From an uncultured Ruminococcus sp. (GTDB lineage: Bacteria; Bacillota; Clostridia; Oscillospirales; Acutalibacteraceae): 64,000 nucleotides of DNA. Below, in pieces: positions 49,954 to 59,717 of this stretch; the first letter of the stretch is position 1, and each line of letters starts with the position of its first letter. The position numbers and the translations under genes are program-made. Location: the NCBI GenBank assembly GCA_902777275.1, contig CACYTI010000003.1, positions 1-64,000 of the forward strand, written 5' to 3'. The notes under the pieces were generated by a model. That model was not told the origin of the DNA. It searched no databases and worked only from the letters and a program-made list of their open reading frames with translations.

Positions 49954-51204
49954 ATGGGTATTATCAGAGCGGCGATAAACGCTGTAAGGGGCGGCCTTGC
50001 CGACACTTGGCTTGAAGTAATCGAGCCGTCGGACATCGGTGAGCAAACCGTATTCGCTCCCGGTCAGCTTATTACGCAGAACGGCAAAAGCCAGAATAAA
50101 AAGGGTTCATCAAACATTGTTTCCAACGGCTCTATCATCCACGTCTACGACGAGCAGATGATGATTTTGGTGGACGGCGGCAAAATCGTCGACTACACCG
50201 CCGAGCCCGGCTACTTCAAGGTTGACAACAGCTCCATGCCTTCACTGTTCAACGGACAGTTCGGCGACTCTATCAAAGAGAGCTTTAAGCGCATCATGTA
50301 CGGCGGAGTTCCCTCGCAGTCGCAGCACGTTTTCTACATCAACCTCAAGGAAATCAAAAACCTGAAATTCGGCACCACCAACCCCGTTCAGTACTACGAC
50401 AGCTTCTATGAGGCTGAGCTGTTTATGAAGCTCCACGGCTCATACTCAATCAAAATCACCGACCCCTTCAAGTTCTATCAGCAGGTTATCCCCACCGCCA
50501 ATGTCACGGGAAACAAAAAGCTTGATTTTTCGGGCGAATTCATCAGACAGTACAACGAGGAATTTGTTACCGAGCTCGGCTCGGCGTTCAACCAGTATTC
50601 CGCCGACGGCAACCGCATAAGCTTCATCACCTCCAAGGCAAAGGAAATGGCGAAGTATATGCGCGACGCGCTCGACGATGACTGGAACGAGGCGCGCGGC
50701 TTTGAGGTGTTCAGAGTATCCATGGCTATGCCGTCCTACAGCGACGAGAGCCAGAAGATAATCAACGAGCGCGCTGCAATGGGCGCTTCCGTCAGCTTCC
50801 TCCGCGACGGCGCAAACCAACAGGCTTACATGGCAAAGAATATTGCAGAGGGCATAAACGCGGCAGGTCACAACGAGGGCGGCGCGATGAACGCGTTCCT
50901 CGGAATGGGCATGGCTCAGAACATGGGCGGCAACGTGCTGGGCGGCTATATGCAGAATCCCCAGTATGTTTCTCAGAACCAGGGCTATCAGCAGCAGCCT
51001 CAGCAACAGCAGCAGGCTCCCCAGCAGCAGGCAGCTCCCGCGGGAGGCTGGACCTGTTCCTGCGGCGCGGTCAACTCCGGCAAATTCTGCTCTGAGTGCG
51101 GCAGCCCCAAGCCCGCGGCTCCCAAAAAGCGCTTCTGCGGCAACTGCGGCGCCCAACTGACCGAGGGTCAGAAGTTCTGCCCCGAATGCGGTACAAAGCA
51201 ATAA
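49954..51204 (+). CDS. SPFH-domain protein with C-terminal zinc ribbons (YdjI-like)
   Basis: 416 aa: an SPFH/virion-core-like domain (about 30-300, including GQLITQNGKSQNKKGSSNIV and YEAELFMKLHGSYSIKITDP), a Gln-rich linker (PQQQQQAPQQQ) and two zinc ribbons (CSCGAVNSGKFCSECG and CGNCGAQLTEGQKFCPECG). Such proteins form membrane-associated assemblies and in Bacillus YdjI works with YdjG/YdjH to recruit PspA. AAAGGAG precedes ATG. First gene of a three-gene operon. Confidence 0.88.
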   Translation: MGIIRAAINAVRGGLADTWLEVIEPSDIGEQTVFAPGQLITQNGKSQNKKGSSNIVSNGSIIHVYDEQMMILVDGGKIVDYTAEPGYFKVDNSSMPSLFNGQFGDSIKESFKRIMYGGVPSQSQHVFYINLKEIKNLKFGTTNPVQYYDSFYEAELFMKLHGSYSIKITDPFKFYQQVIPTANVTGNKKLDFSGEFIRQYNEEFVTELGSAFNQYSADGNRISFITSKAKEMAKYMRDALDDDWNEARGFEVFRVSMAMPSYSDESQKIINERAAMGASVSFLRDGANQQAYMAKNIAEGINAAGHNEGGAMNAFLGMGMAQNMGGNVLGGYMQNPQYVSQNQGYQQQPQQQQQAPQQQAAPAGGWTCSCGAVNSGKFCSECGSPKPAAPKKRFCGNCGAQLTEGQKFCPECGTKQ

Positions 51205-51236
51205 GATTTAACCCGTAATACAATAGGAGCGACCAT

Positions 51237-52334
51237 ATGGCTACTATGAATTATAAGTGTCCGAATTGCGACGGACCTTTGACCTTTAATCCCGACAAGC
51301 AGCTGTTTTGCTGCGACTACTGCCTCGGCGAGTTTGAGCCCGCCAAAGTGCAGCAGATGAACGAAGAAAAAGAGAAGCGCGAAACCTACGACGAGCGCGA
51401 CGTAAAAAACGCGGAGCAGGCAAAGCAGCAGGCTCAGGCACAGGGTCAAAGCACGGAGGAGGAATATCCCGTCTCTTACACCTGTCCGAGCTGCGGTGCA
51501 GAGGTCGTAACCACCTCCACCACAGCCGCCACCACCTGCTTCTACTGCTACAACCCCGTTGTTCTCGGAAGCCGTCTTTCGGGCGAGTTCAACCCCGACA
51601 AGGTGGTCCCCTTTGAGCTTTCAAAGGAGAAGGCAACCGAGCGGTTTCTTGCGATGTGCGGTAAAAAGAAGTTTTTGCCAAAGGGCTTTACAAGCGAATC
51701 CCAGGTTGAAAAGCTCAACGGAGTATATTTCCCGTACTGGTTCGCAGACGAGCAGAAAACGGCTCACCTCACCGCTACGGGCAAAAAAATCCGCACCTGG
51801 CGCAGCGGCAACAAGGAGTACACCGAAACAAGGATTTTCCACGTTGTGCGCGGCGGCAATGTAATTGTTAAAAATGTTTTTGAACGCGCGCTTAAAAGCG
51901 AGAGCAGAGAAATGCTTCAAAGTGTTCACCCCTTTGACCTCACAAAAGCGCAGCCCTTTGCCATGAGCTATCTTTCGGGCTTTCAGGCGGAAAAGCGCGA
52001 CCTCGACAAAAAGGACGTCGAGCCTGTACTCGAAAAGAAAATGCACGACTACACCGAGCAGGCGCTAAAAAACACGATGGAAGGCTACGACGTGATCACG
52101 ACCGAAAGCTTCACCGAAAAGACCGACCTTTCGGCGTACAGCTACAACCTTCTGCCCGTATGGCTGATGACCTATAATTTCAACGGAAAGCTTATTCCGT
52201 TCGCCATAAACGGTCAGACAGGCAAGGCTTACGGTCAGCTGCCCGTATCCACAGGAAAGTTAGCTGCATTCTGCGCGATCGTGGCGGTTCTGATATTCAT
52301 TTTGGGAGTGTTGGGAGGTATGCTGTTTATATGA
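51237..52334 (+). CDS. Zinc-ribbon membrane protein (YdjG-like)
   Basis: 365 aa with a TFIIB-type N-terminal ribbon (CPNCDGPLTF ... CCDYC), a charged coiled segment, a second ribbon (CPSCGAEVV ... CFYC), a conserved central domain (YFPYWFADEQ, PVWLMTYNFNGK) and one C-terminal membrane helix (AFCAIVAVLIFILGVLGGML). This arrangement matches YdjG of the Bacillus PspA-anchoring module. Its end overlaps the next gene by four bases. Confidence 0.85.
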   Translation: MATMNYKCPNCDGPLTFNPDKQLFCCDYCLGEFEPAKVQQMNEEKEKRETYDERDVKNAEQAKQQAQAQGQSTEEEYPVSYTCPSCGAEVVTTSTTAATTCFYCYNPVVLGSRLSGEFNPDKVVPFELSKEKATERFLAMCGKKKFLPKGFTSESQVEKLNGVYFPYWFADEQKTAHLTATGKKIRTWRSGNKEYTETRIFHVVRGGNVIVKNVFERALKSESREMLQSVHPFDLTKAQPFAMSYLSGFQAEKRDLDKKDVEPVLEKKMHDYTEQALKNTMEGYDVITTESFTEKTDLSAYSYNLLPVWLMTYNFNGKLIPFAINGQTGKAYGQLPVSTGKLAAFCAIVAVLIFILGVLGGMLFI

Positions 52335-53173
52335 TCAGGAAATACACAGTTAAAATCTCGGCTCTTGCCGTTGTGCTGCTGCTCATTTTGGTTTCGGTAT
52401 GCCCCGTTTTTGCCGAATCCGACACGCTTACAACCGATAACAACTCATCAATCCCGGCTACCGCCCCGACCGGCGTCGCCACTAAGGTAATTGAAGATAC
52501 CTTCGCGCTCACCGACGACGCGGCGGTCTTCACCGAGATCCAGGCACAAGAGCTTATGAGCGAGCTTAAAGCCGCGGGCGAAAAAACCGGCTGGCAGTTT
52601 ATTATCCACACCTCAAACGAGGGCGTATCCTCAAAGAATATGGTGTCGCATTACGATAAGTATTACGCGTCCCAAAACTTTAAGGACAACGCAATAATGC
52701 TTGTGATTGATATGCGTACAAGCAACCGCCAGATTCTCTCTTACGGTGATGTAAAGAGCTATTTCGCGGGCGATCCGGACCGTTACGAGGACATCAAGTC
52801 AGCCATGAAGCCCTACCTGAACACGGGCGATATGTACGGCGCGTCGCAGGTATTTATTTCCAAAGCCCAAAAGGTTTACGACATGGGCAAAACCAACAAG
52901 CTGCTCTTGTCGCTGAAAAAATTCGGCATTTTCATCGGTTTGGCGGCTGTAGCAGTCGGTTTGATAATTTTCTTTGTGACCAAATCAAAATATAAACACA
53001 TGGGCACAACCGGCACCTACGATCTTTCCGCGAACAGCAGCGTCGATCTGACTGACGTCGCGGACGACTTCGTGACCACTCACACAACTGTCCATGTTAT
53101 AAAATCAGACAGCAACAGCGGTGGAGGCTCGTCAAGTCCGTCGCGCGACGGTCACAGCAGCGGAACCTTCTAA
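52331..53173 (+). CDS. TPM-domain membrane protein (YdjH-like)
   Basis: 280 aa: signal peptide (VKISALAVVLLLILVSVCPVFA), TPM/phosphatase-like domain about 55-190 (FALTDDAAVFTEIQAQEL, NAIMLVIDMRTSNRQI), one membrane helix (KFGIFIGLAAVAVGLIIFFV) and a Ser/Gly-rich tail ending SSGTF. Corresponds to YdjH/YgcG-type proteins and is coupled to the YdjG-like gene by ATGA. No pspA gene is present in the operon. Confidence 0.85.
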   Translation: MIRKYTVKISALAVVLLLILVSVCPVFAESDTLTTDNNSSIPATAPTGVATKVIEDTFALTDDAAVFTEIQAQELMSELKAAGEKTGWQFIIHTSNEGVSSKNMVSHYDKYYASQNFKDNAIMLVIDMRTSNRQILSYGDVKSYFAGDPDRYEDIKSAMKPYLNTGDMYGASQVFISKAQKVYDMGKTNKLLLSLKKFGIFIGLAAVAVGLIIFFVTKSKYKHMGTTGTYDLSANSSVDLTDVADDFVTTHTTVHVIKSDSNSGGGSSSPSRDGHSSGTF

Positions 53174-53278
53174 GCTGTCAAAACCGAATATTCACGCAAG
53201 CTCAAGGCGGAAATTATATTGACGCCGAGACCGTTGCACCGACGCCCGTTTTGCGCGGGCGCTCAGGCTATGCTTTTA

Positions 53279-53306
53279 ACGGCGGTGAGCTTTTCACCGC
53301 CGTTTT
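53279..53306 (+). terminator. Terminator of the SPFH operon
   Basis: AACGGCGGTGA / TCACCGCCGTT stem followed by TTGTCTGTT. A second stem GCCCG / CGGGC sits just before at 53246-53260. Confidence 0.8.
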
Positions 53307-53426
53307 GTCTGTTAATAATAAAACTTTACCAAATAGTTCGTAGGGCGAAAACATTGGTTCTACAAAATAAAGATTAACAAAGGTATTGATTAAGCAAAGC
53401 TATTGAATACCTCCGAAAGGAACAAA

Positions 53427-53690
53427 ATGGAACAGCGACCACCGGAAAACACGCGCGTGGCGGTAATCAGCATAATCGTCGAGGAACCCGAGCGCGTGCC
53501 GTCGATAAATGAAATACTCCATTCGGCAGCCGGTCACATCATCGGCAGAATGGGAATACCCTACCGCGAAAAAAATATAAGTATCATAAGCGTTGCGGTT
53601 GACGCCGAACAGGACATCATCAACAACATATCGGGCAGGCTGGGCAGGCTTGCCGGAGTCACCGTTAAAACGGCATATTCAAAAAAATGA
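53427..53690 (+). CDS. TM1266-family putative [FeFe]-hydrogenase system regulator
   Basis: 87 aa with an ACT-like fold pattern (VAVISIIVEEPERVPSINEI, GRMGIPYREKNISIISVAVD). This small protein regularly accompanies hyd maturation genes. GAAAGG precedes ATG 53427; its stop overlaps hydE (ATGA). Confidence 0.85.
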   Translation: MEQRPPENTRVAVISIIVEEPERVPSINEILHSAAGHIIGRMGIPYREKNISIISVAVDAEQDIINNISGRLGRLAGVTVKTAYSKK

Positions 53691-54754
53691 TGAACGAATT
53701 ATCTGTAATCGAAAAACTGAAAACAACTCACAACGCCGGTCGGGACGAGCTTGTGTTTTTATTAAACAACATAACCGGCAACGGGCGCGAAGCGCTGCGC
53801 AAGGCGGCTCAGGAGACCTCTCTCAGGCAGTTCGGGAACAAAATCTACATCAGGGGGCTGATCGAGATCTCCTCCTACTGCAAAAACGACTGCTATTACT
53901 GCGGTCTGCGCCGCTCAAACAAAAACGCCGTGCGCTACCGTTTGACCGAAGAACAGATCCTCTCATGCTGCGAAACGGGCGCCGCCCTCGGCTTCCGCAC
54001 CTTTGTTTTGCAGGGCGGCGAGGACGGATACTACACTGACGAGCGGATGTGCGGCATTGTCAGGAAAATAAAGGATCGTTACCCCGACTGTGCGATAACC
54101 CTCTCGCTGGGCGAACGCGGAGAGGAAAGCTTCAAAAAGCTCTTTGAGGCGGGCGCGGACAGATATCTTCTGCGCCACGAAACCGCCGACGAAGCCCATT
54201 ACGCCAAGCTTCACCCGGAATCTATGAGCGGAGCCTACAGGAAGGAGCTTTTGTACAAGCTGAAGGAGATCGGCTTTCAGACAGGCGCGGGCTTCATGGT
54301 CGGCTCTCCGTTCCAGACAACGGAAAACCTCGCGGACGACTTGCTCTTTATCAAAAGGCTTGCGCCGCAGATGTGCGGCATCGGTCCGTTTATCCCCCAC
54401 ACCGACACGCGTTTTCGCGACTTGGCTCAGGGCAGCCTCGAACTGACTCTGACGCTGCTTTCGATAATCAGGCTGATGAACCCCCGCGTGCTGCTGCCCT
54501 CGACCACCGCTCTCGGAACGATCCACCCCAAGGGCAGGGAGATGGGGATTTTACACGGCGCGAACGTCGTTATGCCAAACCTTTCACCCGCCGAACACCG
54601 CAAAGATTACGCAATTTATGACAACAAAATATGCACAGGCGACGAAGCCGCAGAATGTGTTCGCTGTCTGGCTGCGCGTATGCGCTCAATAGGATATCAG
54701 ACTGTTACCGACAGAGGCGATTACAGTGAAAAGCCGATTGCCGGTCAATTATAG
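53687..54754 (+). CDS. hydE: [FeFe] hydrogenase H-cluster maturase HydE
   Basis: Radical SAM enzyme that helps build the H-cluster dithiomethylamine/diiron precursor. 355 aa with the cluster motif CKNDCYYCG (C-x3-C-x2-C), LQGGEDGYYTD, GERGEESFKKL, HETADEAHYAKLHP and GFMVGSPFQT. Thirteen bases separate it from hydG. Confidence 0.94.
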   Translation: MMNELSVIEKLKTTHNAGRDELVFLLNNITGNGREALRKAAQETSLRQFGNKIYIRGLIEISSYCKNDCYYCGLRRSNKNAVRYRLTEEQILSCCETGAALGFRTFVLQGGEDGYYTDERMCGIVRKIKDRYPDCAITLSLGERGEESFKKLFEAGADRYLLRHETADEAHYAKLHPESMSGAYRKELLYKLKEIGFQTGAGFMVGSPFQTTENLADDLLFIKRLAPQMCGIGPFIPHTDTRFRDLAQGSLELTLTLLSIIRLMNPRVLLPSTTALGTIHPKGREMGILHGANVVMPNLSPAEHRKDYAIYDNKICTGDEAAECVRCLAARMRSIGYQTVTDRGDYSEKPIAGQL

Positions 54755-54767
54755 AAGGAGAATCAAA

Positions 54768-56195
54768 ATGGCTGTTTACGATCCCAAATCCCTCAAAGCC
54801 GAGGAATTTATCAATCACGAAGAAATCATGGAGACCCTGCGTTTTGCCGACGAAAACAAGAACAACGCCGAGCTTATCGACCAAATCATCGAAAAGGCTA
54901 AGCTGCGCAAGGGTCTCACTCACCGCGAGGCAAGCGTGCTTCTCGCCTGCGAGGACGAAGAAAAAACAAAGGAGATCTACGCCCTTGCCGAGCAGATCAA
55001 AAAAGACTTTTACGGCGACCGCATCGTAATGTTCGCGCCGCTCTATCTTTCAAATTACTGCGTCAACGGCTGCGTTTATTGCCCGTACCACGCCAAAAAC
55101 AAGCACATCTGCCGCAAAAAGCTGAATCAGGAGGAGGTCAAGACCGAGGTTATCGCTCTTCAGGACATGGGACACAAGCGTCTTGCAATTGAATCGGGCG
55201 AGGATCCCGTCAACAACCCGATCGAGTATATCCTTGATTGTATTAAAACGATCTACTCCATCAAGCACAAAAACGGCGCTATCCGCCGCGTAAATGTCAA
55301 CATCGCCGCCACGACGGTCGAAAACTACAAAAAGCTCCACGACGCGGGGATCGGAACCTACATTCTGTTCCAGGAAACCTACCACAAGGAGAGCTACGAG
55401 CAGCTTCACCCCACGGGACCTAAGCACAATTACGCCTACCACACCGAAGCAATGGATCGCGCCATGGAGGGCGGCATTGACGACGTCGGCTTGGGCGTGC
55501 TTTTCGGTCTGGAGCTTTACCGCTACGAGTTGGCAGGTCTTCTGATGCACGCGGAGCACCTTGAAGCCGTCCACGGCGTCGGACCTCACACTATAAGCGT
55601 GCCTCGCATCCAGCCCGCCGACGACATCGACCCCGGCGACTTCGACAACGGTATCGACGACGAGACCTTCGGCAAAATCATCGCGGTTATCCGCATTGCG
55701 GTTCCCTACACGGGTATGATCATCTCGACCCGCGAGAGCGAGCCTGTGCGCAAAATGGCTCTCAGACTGGGCATTTCGCAGATAAGCGGCGGTTCGCGCA
55801 CCAGCGTTGGCGGCTATGCCGAGGAGGAAAAAATCGAGGAAAACTCCGCCCAGTTCGACGTATCCGACCGCCGCACACTCGACGAGGTAGTCCGCTGGCT
55901 GATGGAGTTGGGCTATATCCCGTCCTTCTGCACCGCCTGCTACCGCGAGGGCAGAACGGGCGACCGCTTCATGTCGCTGTGCAAAAGCGGACAGATACAG
56001 AACTGCTGCCACCCCAACGCACTTATGACGCTTGAGGAATATTTGGTGGACTACGCCTCCCCCGAGACCCGCGAAATCGGAGAAAGGGTTATCGAGGAAC
56101 AGCTTCAAAACATTCCCAAGGAAAAGGTAAGAGCCATTGCCGCAAAATATATAGAAGAAATCAAAAGCAACGGCAAACGAGACTTTAGATTTTAG
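54768..56195 (+). CDS. hydG: [FeFe] hydrogenase H-cluster maturase HydG (tyrosine lyase)
   Basis: 475-aa radical SAM enzyme cleaving tyrosine to yield CO and CN ligands. N-terminal motif CVNGCVYCPYH (C-x3-C-x2-C) and the C-terminal auxiliary-cluster motif SFCTACYREGRTG ... CHPNAL. RBS GAAGGAG, start 54768. The TAG stop runs straight into a CAGCGTGACGCTG palindrome. No hydF or hydrogenase structural gene is in the window. Confidence 0.95.
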   Translation: MAVYDPKSLKAEEFINHEEIMETLRFADENKNNAELIDQIIEKAKLRKGLTHREASVLLACEDEEKTKEIYALAEQIKKDFYGDRIVMFAPLYLSNYCVNGCVYCPYHAKNKHICRKKLNQEEVKTEVIALQDMGHKRLAIESGEDPVNNPIEYILDCIKTIYSIKHKNGAIRRVNVNIAATTVENYKKLHDAGIGTYILFQETYHKESYEQLHPTGPKHNYAYHTEAMDRAMEGGIDDVGLGVLFGLELYRYELAGLLMHAEHLEAVHGVGPHTISVPRIQPADDIDPGDFDNGIDDETFGKIIAVIRIAVPYTGMIISTRESEPVRKMALRLGISQISGGSRTSVGGYAEEEKIEENSAQFDVSDRRTLDEVVRWLMELGYIPSFCTACYREGRTGDRFMSLCKSGQIQNCCHPNALMTLEEYLVDYASPETREIGERVIEEQLQNIPKEKVRAIAAKYIEEIKSNGKRDFRF

Positions 56196-56345
56196 CAGCG
56201 TGACGCTGCACCCGGTCCGCGCTTCTTGATATTGCATTAATTTATGGGTTTGGTTCACGCGTTTTAATGCAGTTTTATCAGAAACGTTTTGACAGGGGCA
56301 AGCCCTGTCCCTACACACACAAGGTTAACAGCATATAGTTTTTAC
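56193..56345. repeat. Repeats between hydG and azlC
   Basis: CAGCGTGACGCTG palindrome at the hydG stop, then the CACGCGTTTTAA ... GACAGGGGCAAGCCCTGTC ... GCATATAGTTTT unit (56244-56345), closest to the copies at 19709 and 24193. A CTCCAAACTCC-rich run (56408-56440) precedes azlC. Confidence 0.8.
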
Positions 56346-56456
56346 AAGCGCACAATGCAGCCATCATATCCCGTAGCATTATCACTTCGGCGCGAAGCGC
56401 CCCTTAACTCCAAACTCCAAAACTCCACTCTCCAAACTCCTCCGAAGGAGGCTCCC

Positions 56457-57164
56457 ATGACAAAATCATCCTTCAAAAAAGCATTCAAAGACAGCCTGCC
56501 CATTATGGCGGGCTATCTCGCTTTGGGTATGGGCTTCGGTGTACTGCTGCAATCCAAGGGCTACAGCTTTTGGTGGGCGATTTTTATGAGCATAACGATG
56601 TTCGCAGGGTCGGGGCAATACGCGGGAGCCGACTTCATGGCGAGCGGAGCGTCGCTTCTCACGACCGCATTTATGACTCTGATAATAAACTGTCGCCACT
56701 TCTTTTACGGCGTGTCGCTCCTTGATAAATACCGCGGAACGGGGATCGTCAAGCCCTATCTGATTTTCGGACTTACCGACGAAACCTACTCGATAACCGC
56801 CACGACGACGCTTGAGGACGGTATCGATCCCAAAAAGTATTACTTCTTCCTGACGGCTCTCAACCACAGCTATTGGATAACGGGCTGCACTCTCGGCGCG
56901 GTGCTTGGTATGTTCCTTCCGTTCAGCAGCGAGGGCGTCGATTTCGCGATGACCGCGCTCTTTATTGTTATTATGACCGAGCAATGGCTGAGCAGCGAAA
57001 ATCACCTTCCCGCGATTTTGGGCGCGTCTACGACCGTGCTCTGCCTTGTCATTTTCGGCGCGGAGTATTTTATCGTTCCGTCGCTCTGCCTTATCTCCGC
57101 CGAAATGGTTATTTTCCGAAAAAGACTTGACAAAACGACGGATGAGGTGGACAATAATGAATGA
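56457..57164 (+). CDS. azlC: AzlC family branched-chain amino acid exporter, large subunit
   Basis: 235 aa with six to seven membrane segments. Family motifs: PIMAGYLALGMGFGVLL, MFAGSGQYAGADFMASG, NCRHFFYGVSLL and TDETYSI. Works with AzlD in branched-chain amino acid efflux. GAAGGAG fixes the start at 56457. Its end overlaps azlD by eight bases. Confidence 0.93.
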   Translation: MTKSSFKKAFKDSLPIMAGYLALGMGFGVLLQSKGYSFWWAIFMSITMFAGSGQYAGADFMASGASLLTTAFMTLIINCRHFFYGVSLLDKYRGTGIVKPYLIFGLTDETYSITATTTLEDGIDPKKYYFFLTALNHSYWITGCTLGAVLGMFLPFSSEGVDFAMTALFIVIMTEQWLSSENHLPAILGASTTVLCLVIFGAEYFIVPSLCLISAEMVIFRKRLDKTTDEVDNNE

Positions 57165-57483
57165 GCTTTATCCTCTGCTTCAGGTGCTTATAATGGCGGC
57201 TGTTATCGCCTTTACGCGCTTTCTGCCGTTTTTGGCGTTTCCCGAGGGACGCAAACGCCCAAAAATCATCACATATTTGGGCGGCGTTCTGCCATATGCT
57301 ATAATCGGAATGTTAGTTGTCTACTGCTTCAAGGGCGTTTCGGTGTTCAGCTATCCCTACGGGCTGCCCGAGCTTATCGCCGGCGCGTTCGTGGTCGGCG
57401 TTCACGTTTGGCTGCGGAACACGCTAATAAGCGTATTCGGGGGAGTTGCAGTTTATATGCTTCTTGTTCAGTTAGTTTTTTAG
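57157..57483 (+). CDS. azlD: AzlD family small subunit
   Basis: 108 aa with three to four membrane segments; [14 protein letters not shown] and [17 protein letters not shown] are typical of AzlD. Starts inside the end of azlC and lies 13 bases before mntP. Confidence 0.9.
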   Translation: MNELYPLLQVLIMAAVIAFTRFLPFLAFPEGRKRPKIITYLGGVLPYAIIGMLVVYCFKGVSVFSYPYGLPELIAGAFVVGVHVWLRNTLISVFGGVAVYMLLVQLVF

Positions 57484-57496
57484 GCAGGCGTTATTT

Positions 57497-58057
57497 ATGG
57501 GTTTTATTGAGTTATTTATTCTTGCCGTCGGGCTGTCTATGGATGCCTTCGCGGTCTCGATCTGCAAGGGCTTGTCGGTTCAAAGGCTCCGGCCGCGCCA
57601 CGCACTCATATGCGGAGCGTATTTCGGAGGCTTTCAGGCGCTTATGCCGCTCATCGGCTGGCTGCTCGGCAGGCAGTTCGAGGAGCTTATCAAGAGCATT
57701 GACCACTGGATAGCCTTCGGTCTGCTCGTGCTTATCGGCGCGAACATGATACGCGAATCCTTCGGAAAGGACGAAGAGGTTAACGATTCGTTCTCATTCA
57801 AAACAATGCTTCCCTTAGCCATAGCCACAAGCATTGACGCGCTCGCCGTCGGAGTTACCTTCGCGTTTCTTGATGTTCAGATCGTCCCCGCCATATCGCT
57901 TATCGGAGTGACGACCTTCGCGATTTCCGCGGCGGGAGTAAAAATAGGCAACGTTTTCGGCGCAAAGTACAAGTCAAAGGCAGAGCTTGCCGGAGGAATG
58001 ATCCTTATCCTGCTCGGCATTAAAATACTGATAGAACACCTCTTTTTCGGCGGCTAG
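57497..58057 (+). CDS. mntP: Manganese efflux pump MntP
   Basis: 186 aa, six membrane helices formed by two repeats carrying the paired acidic motifs [14 protein letters not shown] and [14 protein letters not shown]. No yybP-ykoY manganese riboswitch is seen upstream, so it is probably read from the azlCD transcript. The TAG stop coincides with the first bases of a GTCGGCTGAGCCGAC palindrome. Confidence 0.93.
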   Translation: MGFIELFILAVGLSMDAFAVSICKGLSVQRLRPRHALICGAYFGGFQALMPLIGWLLGRQFEELIKSIDHWIAFGLLVLIGANMIRESFGKDEEVNDSFSFKTMLPLAIATSIDALAVGVTFAFLDVQIVPAISLIGVTTFAISAAGVKIGNVFGAKYKSKAELAGGMILILLGIKILIEHLFFGG

Positions 58058-58522
58058 TCGGCTGAGCCGACAATCAGTCCGCGCTTCTAACGTAACATAA
58101 AAAACCTTCCTTCATCGCACGCGCTAAAACGCGGCATTTACGGAAGGGTATCTTTAAACGCCGCTATCCAAAGCCGCCAAAAGCGCTCACCGACGCCCGT
58201 TGATTTGTTTATGGGTTTTGTGCCCGCGTTTTAAATAGATTGAATTGAATGTTGAATAATATGTTCAATTCCTTGGGATTGTAGGGGCGAACCCTTGTGT
58301 TCGCCCTTGAACCGACGTTGTTTACACGTCCGATTATTGATAGAATACAAAGCGATTGATTCAGCGCCCACGGGCGCACACATGGGTGCGCCCCTACGAA
58401 AACGAGGATAACAACATAAAAAAACCTTCCTTCATCGCACGCGTCAAACCGCGCCGTTGAAGGAAGGTTTATTTTTATATTATTTGTTTTTAATAGGCGC
58501 CATGGGTGCAGCTTCAAGCTGC
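58054..58522. repeat. Composite repeat island between mntP and serA
   Basis: GTCGGCTGAGCCGAC (58056-58070), a CCTTCC ... GAAGGG hairpin (58097-58153), partial GGGTTTTGTGCCCGCGTTTTAA (58211-58233), then 58274-58501, the inverted copy of the composite repeat at 18799-19020, including a CCTTCCTTCA ... TGAAGGAAGG hairpin (58427-58475) that can act as a terminator between the converging genes. A GCAGCTTCAAGCTGC palindrome (58507-58521) touches the serA stop. No gene in this gap. Confidence 0.8.
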
Positions 58523-59650
58523 TTAGCCGATAAATCTAACCTTGATAACGCCGTCAACAGCCGCTAATTTATCAGCGTCCTCCTGAGTTGCGCCGTCGAT
58601 TATCGTGTAGGCATACTCGCCGCGTGTCTTGGTGTTGAAGCCCGTCATACCTGCAACGGTCACAGACTTAACATCGGCGTCAGCCTTGCTGATAACGGTA
58701 ACTCTGCTGCCGTTTCTCGGAACCGAGAGAGCGGGCAGGTTGACGGAATTTACAATATTTCCGTTCTCGATGTAATCCTTTATCTGGTTGCACGCCATAA
58801 CAGCGCAGTTGTCCTCTGATTCGGGAGTGGAAGCGCCGAGGTGAGGAATAACTATCACATTCTCCTCGCCGAGGATCTTGTCATTGCCGAAGTCGGTGAC
58901 ATACTTCGCGACCTTACCGCTCTTGAGCGCGTCAAGCAGGGCGTCGCTGTTTACAAGACCGTCGCGGCTGTAATTTAGGATCCTCACGCCGTCGCGCATT
59001 TTCGCGATCATTTCGGCGTCGACCATATCCTTTGTGTCGGGAAGAAGCGGAACGTGGATGGAGAGATAGTCGCAGTTCACCATTACCTCTTCGTTGCTGC
59101 CCATGATCTGAACGGCGGGGTCAAGCTTCGCCTTGTTAGCCTCGCTGAGGAAGGGGTCAAAGCCGATAACGTCCATGCCTACGGCAACGGCGACGTTGGC
59201 AACCAAAATGCCGATAGCTCCCAAACCGACAACGCCGAGGGTTTTTCCGGTGATTTCGGGGCCTACAAACTGACCCTTGCCTTTTTCAACAAGCTTGCCC
59301 ATATCGTCGCCCGTGCCCTTGAGAGTCTTAGCCCACTCAATGCCCTCTACGACCTTTCTTGAAGAGAGAAGCAGACCGGTGAGAACAAGCTCCTTAACAG
59401 CGTTAGCGTTCGCGCCGGGTGTGTTGAACACGCAAATGCCCTGAGCCGAGCACTTATCCTTGGGAATGTTGTTTGTTCCCGCGCCCGCTCTCGCGATAGC
59501 AAGAAGGTTGTCGGCAAATTCCATGTCGTGCATTGAAGCGGAGCGGACGAGAACCGCGTCGGGATTCTCGACTTCGCCGCAATTGTAGTTGTCGCCGAGA
59601 CGCTTTGTGCCGACGGCGGCAATTTTATTTAATGTTAAAACATTATACAT
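58523..59650 (-). CDS. serA: D-3-phosphoglycerate dehydrogenase
   Basis: First step of serine synthesis. 375 aa with the NAD-binding LGVVGLGAIGILVANVA, active-site arginine region NYSRDGLV, catalytic HLGASTPESEDNC and a C-terminal ACT domain (SVTVAGMTGFNTKTRGEYAY) likely for serine feedback. ATG 59650 has AGGA ten bases upstream; an ATG three codons earlier is too close to it. Paired with serC, giving phosphoserine, the precursor for the cysE substrate. Confidence 0.93.
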   Translation of the reverse strand: MYNVLTLNKIAAVGTKRLGDNYNCGEVENPDAVLVRSASMHDMEFADNLLAIARAGAGTNNIPKDKCSAQGICVFNTPGANANAVKELVLTGLLLSSRKVVEGIEWAKTLKGTGDDMGKLVEKGKGQFVGPEITGKTLGVVGLGAIGILVANVAVAVGMDVIGFDPFLSEANKAKLDPAVQIMGSNEEVMVNCDYLSIHVPLLPDTKDMVDAEMIAKMRDGVRILNYSRDGLVNSDALLDALKSGKVAKYVTDFGNDKILGEENVIVIPHLGASTPESEDNCAVMACNQIKDYIENGNIVNSVNLPALSVPRNGSRVTVISKADADVKSVTVAGMTGFNTKTRGEYAYTIIDGATQEDADKLAAVDGVIKVRFIG

Positions 59651-59717
59651 GATTTTCATATCCTTTTCTGTGATATTAAAAATGTGGTCGGATCAAATCA
59701 TACACACTGACCTTAAC

